Positions 1 to 4,461 of a stretch of DNA of 5,123 nucleotides are shown here, one piece after another; the stretch's first letter is position 1, and the number at the start of each line of letters is the position of its first letter. Origin of the DNA: an uncultured Leucobacter sp. Its GTDB lineage: Bacteria > Actinomycetota > Actinomycetes > Actinomycetales > Microbacteriaceae. The translations under genes were made by a program, and so were the position numbers. The stretch is taken from the NCBI GenBank assembly GCA_945952575.1, contig CAMFIY010000227.1:1-5123 (forward strand), given 5' to 3'. The notes beneath the pieces are model-generated. The model ran no database searches. It saw only the letters and a list, made by a program, of their open reading frames with translations, and was not told where the DNA came from.

Positions 1-2
1 AG

Positions 3-1157
3 GCGGCCGAGGCGCTGCAGTGGGTCGTGAAGGAGATGGACATGCGCTACGACGATCTGCAGAGCTTCGGGTTCCGGCACATCGACGACTTCAACGAAGC
101 GGTGCGCGCCGGCACGATCGTCCTCCCCGAGGGCAGCGAGCGGGTGCTGAAGCCCTACCCGTATCTGCTGGTCGTGGTCGACGAGCTCGCGGACCTCATG
201 ATGGTCGCGCCGCGAGACGTGGAGGACTCGATCGTCCGCATCACCCAGCTCGCGCGCGCCGCAGGCATCCACCTCGTGCTGGCGACCCAGCGCCCCTCGG
301 TCGACGTCGTCACCGGCCTCATCAAGGCAAACATCCCGAGCCGCCTTGCGTTCGCAGTGGCCTCGGTCACCGACTCCCGCGTCATCCTCGACCAGCCCGG
401 AGCCGACAAGCTGATCGGTCAGGGCGACGGTCTCTTCCTGCCCATGGGGGCCTCCCGGCCGCTGCGCGTTCAGGGCGCGTGGGTCAAGGAGGCGGAGATC
501 CAGCGCGTCGTCGAGCACGTCAAGGCGCAGGCGCGTCCCGAGTATCGCGCAGATGTCGCCCAGGCCGCGGAGAAGAAGGAGATAGACGCGGACATCGGCG
601 ACGACCTGGATCTGCTGGTGCAGGCGATCGAGCTGGTCGTCACCTCCCAGTTCGGATCCACCTCTATGCTGCAGCGCAAGCTGCGCGTCGGCTTCGCCAA
701 GGCGGGGCGCCTGATGGACCTGATGGAATCGCGGGACATCGTCGGGCCCTCGGAGGGCTCGAAGGCCCGCGACGTGCTGGTCACGCCCGAGCAGCTCGGC
801 GAGGTCATCGCCGCGATCATGGGCGGGGGAGGCTCCGCTCCCGCCGCACAGCCGCCCGCGCCCTCCTATGCTCCCGCCTCATCCGCCTTGCCCATGGCTC
901 CGCCGCCCGCCGCCGCACCCGTGCACGCGGAACCGGTGACCGAGGTGATCGATCCGCTCGGCTCCGAAACCGACGACTACGCCTTCGCCGCACCGAGGGG
1001 CGGCTCTGCCGAGACTTCGCCGAACGGCTACGAGGATCTGGATCCTCGCTATGACGATCCGCTGGCTCAGCACCACGCCAGCCTGCCCCGGGTCGAGAGC
1101 TATCACGATGAGGGCGGCGGCGACGAAGACGCCTGGCAGCTCACCGGCCGCGACTGA
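3..1157 (+). CDS. ftsK: DNA translocase FtsK, C-terminal part (5' end outside window)
   Basis: This is the 3' part of the septal DNA pump that moves chromosome ends through the closing septum and activates XerCD recombination. The reading frame is open from the window edge, so the GTG at 27 is internal and not the true start. The RecA-like motor is visible: a Walker B strand, LLVVVDE, at about 165–185, followed by ATQRPSVDVVTG (about 283–318) and the GADKLIGQGDGLF segment (about 402–437). The C-terminal gamma winged-helix domain, which reads polar DNA motifs, lies at about 591–800 and includes LQRKLRVGFAKAGRLM and IVGPSEGSK. The Walker A motif and the membrane domain must lie upstream of the window. 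After the gamma domain comes an unusual tail of about 112 residues rich in Ala, Pro, Gly, Asp and Glu, which looks disordered. The gene ends 12 nt before pgsA, with no terminator between them. The family call is very secure. Confidence 0.97.
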   Translation, partial: AAEALQWVVKEMDMRYDDLQSFGFRHIDDFNEAVRAGTIVLPEGSERVLKPYPYLLVVVDELADLMMVAPRDVEDSIVRITQLARAAGIHLVLATQRPSVDVVTGLIKANIPSRLAFAVASVTDSRVILDQPGADKLIGQGDGLFLPMGASRPLRVQGAWVKEAEIQRVVEHVKAQARPEYRADVAQAAEKKEIDADIGDDLDLLVQAIELVVTSQFGSTSMLQRKLRVGFAKAGRLMDLMESRDIVGPSEGSKARDVLVTPEQLGEVIAAIMGGGGSAPAAQPPAPSYAPASSALPMAPPPAAAPVHAEPVTEVIDPLGSETDDYAFAAPRGGSAETSPNGYEDLDPRYDDPLAQHHASLPRVESYHDEGGGDEDAWQLTGRD

Positions 1158-1169
1158 CGGATCGCGCCG

Positions 1170-1802
1170 ATGACCGAGACCGCCAAGCCGAGCAACTGGA
1201 ACGCGCCCAACATCATCACCGGGGTGCGGATCCTCGCGACACCCTTCTTCATCTGGATGCTGCTCGCCGACGACGGACGGATGGGAGCGCTGCGCTGGGC
1301 CGCGGCCGTGTTCTTCGTCCTCGCCATCGCGACCGATGCGTGGGACGGGCACCTCGCCCGCTCCCGGGGTCTCATCACCGATCTCGGCAAGCTGCTCGAT
1401 CCGATCGCCGACAAGTTCCTGACCGGCGGCGCGCTCGTCGGGCTGTCGCTCCTGCACGAACTGCCCTGGTGGGTCACGATCGTGGTGCTGGTGCGAGAAA
1501 TCGGGATCACGGTGCACCGCCTGTTCGAAGCCCGAACCGTCGTCGTCGCCGCTGCCTGGATGGGCAAGCTCAAGACCGTGGCTCAGTCCGTCGCGATCGC
1601 TCTGGCGCTGTTCCCCTTCCCGTCGGTCCTGGGCGATTGGGTGAACTGGGTGAACATCGTGACGATGTCGCTCGCGGTCGCGTTGACGATCGCCAGCGGC
1701 ATCGACTACATCGTCAACGTATCGAGACTGAGCGTTGCGGGCCCGGAGGGATCATCGCCGAACGGATCCGGGCGGGTTCCCGGGGAGGACGCCGAAGGGT
1801 GA
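1170..1802 (+). CDS. pgsA: CDP-diacylglycerol–glycerol-3-phosphate 3-phosphatidyltransferase (PgsA)
   Basis: This integral membrane enzyme of 210 residues transfers a phosphatidyl group from CDP-diacylglycerol to glycerol 3-phosphate, the committed step to phosphatidylglycerol and cardiolipin. The CDP-alcohol phosphotransferase signature is complete: D56, D59, G60, A63, R64, G73, D77 and D81. Other PgsA-like segments are NAPNIITGVRIL near the N-terminus, REIGIT (109–114) and GKLKTVAQ (132–139), which favour PgsA over other CDP-alcohol transferases. Hydrophobic segments lie at roughly 16–33, 41–54, 84–98, 100–114, 138–150 and 161–178. A hydrophilic tail of about 25 residues follows. The ATG is chosen because it begins the conserved N-terminus 12 nt after the ftsK stop. 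Its Shine-Dalgarno is poor, so translation may be coupled to ftsK. In Mycobacterium tuberculosis a pgsA paralogue also sits beside clgR and near ftsK. Confidence 0.93.
   Translation: MTETAKPSNWNAPNIITGVRILATPFFIWMLLADDGRMGALRWAAAVFFVLAIATDAWDGHLARSRGLITDLGKLLDPIADKFLTGGALVGLSLLHELPWWVTIVVLVREIGITVHRLFEARTVVVAAAWMGKLKTVAQSVAIALALFPFPSVLGDWVNWVNIVTMSLAVALTIASGIDYIVNVSRLSVAGPEGSSPNGSGRVPGEDAEG
1782..1788 (+). promoter_or_regulatory. Ribosome binding site of cinA
   Basis: GGGGAGG inside the last codons of pgsA ends 10 nt before a GTG that overlaps the pgsA stop (GTGA at 1799–1802). It supports the GTG at 1799 as the cinA start. The same frame is open far upstream, but that stretch overlaps most of pgsA and has no homology to CinA. 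Confidence 0.65.
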
Positions 1803-2338
1803 CCCGCGGAGTCGAGGACGGGCTCGCGGCTCAGGTCATCCGGCTCGCGACCGAGCGCGGTGCCCGCCTGGCCGTAGCGGAGTCCCTGACCGGGGGGATG
1901 CTGGCAGCCGAGCTCGTGAGCGTGCCCGGCGCATCGCTCGCGTTCTCCGGGGGCATCGTGGCCTACGACACCGCGTTGAAGCACTCGTTGCTCCACGTGG
2001 ACGTCCGTCTGCTGGCCGAGCGCGGCCCGGTCGATGCCGAGGTCGCCAGGCAGATGGCGCGTGGGGTTCGTCTGGCCTGCGCGGTTCCCGCCTCCGGCGT
2101 CGGAGGCGAGGCGGAGTCGACTCCGGCGGACATCGGTATCGCGACGACGGGTGTGGCCGGCCCGGACCCGGATCCGCAGACGGGCCAGCCGGCGGGAACG
2201 GTCTGGGTGGGCGTGAGTTCGTCCGGCGGCGAACGCGCGGTCGAACTGGCACTGTCCGGAGACCGGGCCGGAATCCGTGCTGAGACGGTGGCTGCTGCGC
2301 TGCGAGCGGCCCTCGAGGAAATCTCCGCGCGAACTTGA
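1799..2338 (+). CDS. cinA: CinA C-terminal-domain protein / nicotinamide-nucleotide amidase (PncC type)
   Basis: This 179-residue protein is only the C-terminal (PncC) domain of CinA. That family deamidates nicotinamide mononucleotide to nicotinate mononucleotide in pyridine nucleotide salvage. The conserved landmarks are in order: AESLTGG (27–33), which carries the serine region of the active site and has Leu where many homologues have Cys; FSGGIVAY (49–56); ATTGVAGPDPD (115–125); GTVWVGV (133–139); and GDRAGIRAET (154–163). The N-terminal molybdopterin-binding-like (COG1058) domain of full-length CinA is absent, as is common for stand-alone members. Residues about 97–110 (VPASGVGGEAESTP) look like a small, poorly conserved loop before the strand that leads into ATTGVAGP. 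The GTG start overlaps the pgsA stop, which implies translational coupling in a ftsK–pgsA–cinA operon. Family membership is secure; the amidase activity is inferred from the family. Confidence 0.9.
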   Translation: MTRGVEDGLAAQVIRLATERGARLAVAESLTGGMLAAELVSVPGASLAFSGGIVAYDTALKHSLLHVDVRLLAERGPVDAEVARQMARGVRLACAVPASGVGGEAESTPADIGIATTGVAGPDPDPQTGQPAGTVWVGVSSSGGERAVELALSGDRAGIRAETVAAALRAALEEISART

Positions 2339-2351
2339 GCGCACTCGGCTC

Positions 2352-2376
2352 ATATTCAGGGAACGTCCAGGAATAT
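2352..2376. repeat. AT-rich inverted repeat between cinA and clgR
   Basis: ATATTC (2352–2357) is repeated in perfect inverted form as GAATAT (2371–2376), and two more G-C pairs are possible inside. It begins 13 nt after the cinA stop and stands out as AT-rich in very GC-rich DNA. It could be a weak transcription end for the upstream operon or a protein-binding site. Its right arm overlaps the -35 of the predicted SigH/SigR promoter. No T-tract follows it, so a terminator role is doubtful. Confidence 0.4.
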
Positions 2377-2395
2377 TGCGGGTGCTGCCGCGGTT
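2370..2395 (+). promoter_or_regulatory. Candidate SigH/SigR-type stress promoter of clgR
   Basis: GGAAT at 2370–2374, exactly 18 nt, then GTT at 2393–2395 matches the GGAAT-N18/19-GTT consensus of Streptomyces SigR and the related GGAAY…GTT of SigH in mycobacteria and corynebacteria. These ECF sigma factors answer disulfide and heat stress, and clgR genes in relatives are known to be under SigH or SigE control. Transcription would start near 2402, about 94 nt ahead of the clgR start. The motif is short, so the call leans on exact spacing and on gene identity. Confidence 0.55.
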
Positions 2396-2421
2396 ACTCT
2401 CAGTGACACCCGGAAGACTGG

Positions 2422-2436
2422 GTTCGTCCCTGCGAA
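2422..2436. promoter_or_regulatory. Possible ClgR operator (GTTCG…GCGAA inverted repeat)
   Basis: GTTCG at 2422–2426 and GCGAA at 2432–2436 contain the inverted arms TTCG and CGAA, six bases apart. This resembles the GTTCGC/GCG half-sites described for ClgR in Streptomyces, although the T after GTTCG deviates. The site lies about where an activator would contact a promoter with a -10 near 2450–2455 (TAGTGT). Autoregulation of clgR is known in relatives. Both the binding and the -10 are inference. Confidence 0.35.
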
Positions 2437-2459
2437 GAGATTCAGCGGGTAGTGTGTAA

Positions 2460-2478
2460 GCACAGCACGTAGCTGTGC
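2460..2478 (+). promoter_or_regulatory. Hairpin in the clgR leader
   Basis: GCACAGC (2460–2466) and GCTGTGC (2472–2478) form a perfect 7-bp stem with a 5-nt loop, ending 2 nt before the GAGAAGGAGG ribosome binding site. If a promoter uses the TAGTGT at 2450–2455, the stem would sit at the very 5' end of the transcript. It could stabilise the mRNA, influence ribosome access or act as a DNA operator; the sequence does not decide between these. Confidence 0.45.
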
Positions 2479-2480
2479 GA

Positions 2481-2490
2481 GAGAAGGAGG
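2481..2490 (+). promoter_or_regulatory. Ribosome binding site of clgR
   Basis: GAGAAGGAGG, 5 nt before the ATG at 2496, is the strongest Shine-Dalgarno in the window. It fixes the start at 2496. An in-frame GTG at 2475 lies inside the leader hairpin and lacks such a site. Confidence 0.8.
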
Positions 2491-2495
2491 ACACG

Positions 2496-2822
2496 ATGGT
2501 GCTTGTTCGTCAGGAGATCGGCGATGTGCTGCGTGACTTCCGCCTGCAGAAGGGGCGTACGCTCCGGCAGGTCGCCGGCGAAGCGAGTGTGGCCCTCGGC
2601 TACCTGAGCGAGGTCGAGCGCGGCCAGAAGGAGGCGTCCAGCGAGATCCTCTCGGCAGTGGCCGACGCGCTGGAGACGCCGCTTTCCGTGATCATGGGCG
2701 AGGTCAGCGAGCGGCTCGCCGTCGTCGAGGGTCTCAGCGTGCCGCTCGGTGCGCGCGTGCCCGATACGGTCCCCGCGGACCTGGTGTCGGGCTTCCGGCC
2801 CGAGATGCTGGCGCGGAGCTAG
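2496..2822 (+). CDS. clgR: ClgR-type XRE-family transcriptional activator
   Basis: This is a 108-residue cytoplasmic DNA-binding protein of the actinobacterial ClgR family. The family activates clpP1P2, clpC and other protein-quality and stress genes, and is itself degraded by Clp proteases. A single Cro/C1-type helix-turn-helix covers about residues 5–65, including IGDVLRDFRLQKGRTLRQVA and then the recognition region ASVALGYLSEVERGQKEAS. The ALGYLSEVERGxKEASSE block is highly characteristic of ClgR, and the length is close to that of family members such as Rv2745c. The ATG at 2496 follows an excellent ribosome binding site. The C-terminus reads MLARS, not the two alanines reported to be needed for ClpP-dependent turnover in Streptomyces ClgR. 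It lies downstream of a predicted SigH/SigR promoter, and a strong hairpin follows 15 nt after the stop. Neighbourhood with pgsA and recA matches other Actinobacteria. Confidence 0.93.
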   Translation: MVLVRQEIGDVLRDFRLQKGRTLRQVAGEASVALGYLSEVERGQKEASSEILSAVADALETPLSVIMGEVSERLAVVEGLSVPLGARVPDTVPADLVSGFRPEMLARS

Positions 2823-2837
2823 AGTTTGTCGGTATTG

Positions 2838-2869
2838 CGAAGTGCTCGGCCGAGGGGCCGGGCACTTCG
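2838..2869 (+). terminator. Stem-loop after clgR, probable terminator
   Basis: A 14-bp stem (left arm 2838–2851, CGAAGTGCTCGGCC; right arm 2856–2869, GGCCGGGCACTTCG) closes a GAGG tetraloop with one G·T wobble. It starts 15 nt after the clgR stop. There is no clear T-run after it (TCGTTCC follows), as is common for GC-rich actinobacterial terminators. It would separate clgR transcription from the DUF3046 gene. Confidence 0.7.
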
Positions 2870-2926
2870 TCGTTCCCGGCCGGCCCTTCTGTACGGGCGT
2901 CGGCCGAGTCCGGCGGTGACCGGCGT

Positions 2927-3148
2927 ATGCGCCTGAGCGAGTTCCAGCGCGCAGTGGCCGAGGAGTTCGGCCAGGTCTACGCCGGCGTGCTGCTGCGGGA
3001 CCACTGGCTCACCGGCCTGAACGCCACGGCGAGCGAGGCGTTGGATCGCGGCGTGCCCGCACGCACGGTCTGGCTCGCCCTCTGCGACGAGTTCCAGGTG
3101 CCGCAGGAGCGCCGTCACGGCCGCGGGCTCATCGACCCGCGCGAGTGA
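2927..3148 (+). CDS. DUF3046 family protein of unknown function
   Basis: This small protein of 73 residues matches the actinobacterial DUF3046 family, which is usually encoded just upstream of recA (for example Rv2738c in M. tuberculosis). Typical features are the MRLSEF start, the FGQVYAGVLLRDHWLTGL segment (about 14–31) and VPARTVWLALCDEFQVPQERR (about 43–63). It is predicted to be mainly helical and soluble, with no signal peptide, membrane segment or metal-binding motif. Its function is unknown to me. The ATG at 2927 begins the conserved N-terminus; the Shine-Dalgarno is weak. It lies between the clgR stem-loop and the recA LexA box, so it probably has its own promoter or depends on read-through. 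I saw no convincing promoter in 2870–2926. Confidence 0.85.
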   Translation: MRLSEFQRAVAEEFGQVYAGVLLRDHWLTGLNATASEALDRGVPARTVWLALCDEFQVPQERRHGRGLIDPRE

Positions 3149-3173
3149 TTTTCCGCGACACACCCTTCGATGT

Positions 3174-3189
3174 TCGAATGTGTGTTCGA
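3174..3189. promoter_or_regulatory. LexA operator (SOS box) upstream of recA
   Basis: TCGAATGTGTGTTCGA matches the actinobacterial SOS box TCGAAC-N4-GTTCGA with one change (T for C in the left arm). It lies 188 nt before the recA start and overlaps the likely spacer and -35 zone of a promoter with -10 TATGCT at 3197–3202. LexA binding would therefore block initiation until RecA-stimulated LexA cleavage. GTTCGAATG also occurs twice, at 3172–3180 and 3184–3192, 12 bp apart. Confidence 0.85.
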
Positions 3190-3196
3190 ATGCGCG

Positions 3197-3202
3197 TATG
3201 CT
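3197..3202 (+). promoter_or_regulatory. -10 element of the LexA-controlled recA promoter (P1)
   Basis: TATGCT lies 7 nt after the SOS box and agrees well with the TANNNT pattern of the vegetative sigma factor. The matching -35 would fall around 3173–3178 (TTCGAA), inside the SOS box, and is poor, as is usual in Actinobacteria. A transcript from here would have a leader of about 170 nt before recA. Confidence 0.5.
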
Positions 3203-3259
3203 CGCTCACAGGTGAGCCGAATGGGTCAGATATCCACAGATTTCGCTTCCCGGCAACGA

Positions 3260-3282
3260 ATGTCGGTGGCGCCGTCTAGGGT
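3260..3282 (+). promoter_or_regulatory. RecA-NDp / PafBC-type DNA-damage promoter of recA (P2)
   Basis: ATGTCGGTG (3260–3268), 8 nt, then TAGGGT (3277–3282) matches the LexA-independent mycobacterial recA promoter motif TTGTCRGTG-N8-TAN3T, with only the first base differing and the spacing exact. In mycobacteria this motif is activated by PafBC after DNA damage. It lies 95 nt before the recA start, downstream of the LexA-controlled promoter, so recA would have two damage-responsive promoters in tandem. Start of transcription is expected near 3289. Confidence 0.75.
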
Positions 3283-3364
3283 CTGAATCACCGGCCACCA
3301 CGCCTTGTCGACGGACACCCGATACGACAGCAGGTAGGCAGCAACCGGCGGATACGCCCAGAAC

Positions 3365-3371
3365 GAAGGAG
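3365..3371 (+). promoter_or_regulatory. Ribosome binding site of recA
   Basis: GAAGGAG, 6 nt before the ATG at 3378, is a strong Shine-Dalgarno that confirms the recA start. Confidence 0.8.
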
Positions 3372-3377
3372 CCGCTC

Positions 3378-4451
3378 ATGGCAGCACCCCAGGATCGCAA
3401 CAAGGCACTCGAGGCCGCACTTGCGAACATCGACAAGCAGTTCGGCAAGGGCGCGATCATGCGCCTGGGCAGCACGGAGCGTCCGCCGGTCGAGGTCATT
3501 CCCACCGGGTCGATCGCGTTGGACGTCGCGCTCGGCATCGGTGGGCTGCCGCGCGGCCGCATCGTCGAGATCTACGGACCGGAGTCCTCGGGCAAGACGA
3601 CGCTCACACTGCATGCGATCGCGAATGCCCAGCGCGCGGGCGGTATCGCCGCCTTCATCGACGCGGAGCACGCGCTCGATCCCGAGTATGCGCAGAAGCT
3701 CGGCGTCGACATCGACGCGCTGCTGGTCTCTCAGCCGGACACCGGGGAGCAGGCGCTCGAGATCGCCGACATGCTGATCCGATCGGGCTCGGTCGACCTG
3801 GTGGTCATCGACTCGGTCGCCGCGCTCGTGCCGAAGGCCGAGATCGAGGGCGATATGGGAGACAGCCACGTCGGTCTGCAGGCGCGACTCATGTCGCAGG
3901 CGCTCCGCAAGATCACGGGCGGCCTCAACCAGACCAAGACCACCGCGATCTTCATCAACCAGTTGCGCGAGAAGGTCGGCGTGTTTTTCGGCAGCCCCGA
4001 GACCACTTCGGGCGGCAAGGCGCTGAAGTTCTACGCCTCGGTGCGACTCGACATCCGCCGGATCCAGACGCTGAAGGACGGCGCGGATGCGGTGGGCAAC
4101 CGCACGCGCGTCAAGGTGGTCAAGAACAAGATGGCCCCGCCCTTCAAGCAGGCCGAGTTCGACATCCTCTACGGCATCGGCATCTCGCGAGAGGGCTCCC
4201 TGATCGACTACGGAGTGGAGCAGGGGCTCATCAAGAAGAGCGGCGCCTGGTACACCTACGACGGCGACCAGCTCGGCCAGGGCATGGAGAATTCGCGGCG
4301 CTTCCTGATCGAGAATCCCGACATCGCGAACGAGATCGAGGAGAAGATCCTCGTCAAGCTCGGTGTGAAGGGCGGCCCTGCCGAAGAGGCCGACGTCGCT
4401 CCGATCTCGGCTGCTCCGGGGTTCGAGGACGGCGAGCGCGCCAGCGCCTGA
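3378..4451 (+). CDS. recA: Recombinase RecA
   Basis: This is a complete 357-residue RecA, which forms filaments on single-stranded DNA, pairs homologous strands with ATP hydrolysis and stimulates LexA self-cleavage. Walker A is GPESSGKT (67–74); the catalytic glutamate is E97 in FIDAEHALDPEYA; Walker B is LVVID (141–145). DNA-binding loop L1 lies around 155–166 (EIEGDMGDSHVG), and L2 follows NQLREK from about 194 to 214, including GSPETTSGG. The conserved RVKVVKNKMAPPFKQAEF and GAWYTYDG segments complete the core and C-terminal domain. There is no intein, unlike M. tuberculosis RecA. L2 has FF (203–204) where E. coli has MF. The C-terminal tail is short and moderately acidic. The start follows a good Shine-Dalgarno. 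Upstream are a LexA box and a PafBC-type promoter; recX follows after 10 nt. Confidence 0.99.
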   Translation: MAAPQDRNKALEAALANIDKQFGKGAIMRLGSTERPPVEVIPTGSIALDVALGIGGLPRGRIVEIYGPESSGKTTLTLHAIANAQRAGGIAAFIDAEHALDPEYAQKLGVDIDALLVSQPDTGEQALEIADMLIRSGSVDLVVIDSVAALVPKAEIEGDMGDSHVGLQARLMSQALRKITGGLNQTKTTAIFINQLREKVGVFFGSPETTSGGKALKFYASVRLDIRRIQTLKDGADAVGNRTRVKVVKNKMAPPFKQAEFDILYGIGISREGSLIDYGVEQGLIKKSGAWYTYDGDQLGQGMENSRRFLIENPDIANEIEEKILVKLGVKGGPAEEADVAPISAAPGFEDGERASA

Positions 4452-4461
4452 CGGATTCGAC

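Noticed and set aside
20..1054. Plus-strand frame overlapping ftsK (344 codons)
   Set aside because: Arg/Gly/Ala-rich out-of-frame shadow; ftsK in the other frame has full motor and gamma-domain motifs.
1340..1798. Upstream extension of the cinA frame to a start at 1340
   Set aside because: The stretch overlaps almost all of pgsA in another frame and gives an Arg-rich, non-homologous peptide. The GTG at 1799 with a Shine-Dalgarno and a stop/start overlap fits the family N-terminus.
2359..2364. GGGAAC as a SigE/SigH -35 element
   Set aside because: No GTT-type -10 occurs at the right spacing; the GTT at 2393 is 28 nt away. The nearby GGAAT at 2370 fits exactly instead.
2878..2885. GGCCGGCC palindrome downstream of clgR
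   Set aside because: An 8-bp GC palindrome is expected by chance at this base composition and has no supporting context.
3221..3286. Possible 21-residue leader ORF upstream of recA (ATG at 3221 after AGGTGAG)
   Set aside because: Third codon positions are not enriched for G/C as in real genes here, it overlaps the PafBC-type promoter, and such short frames arise by chance.
3305..3328. TTGTCG…TACGAC as another PafBC-type promoter
   Set aside because: The GTG part of the -35 motif and the final T of the -10 are missing and the spacing is off by one; the match at 3260–3282 is far better.
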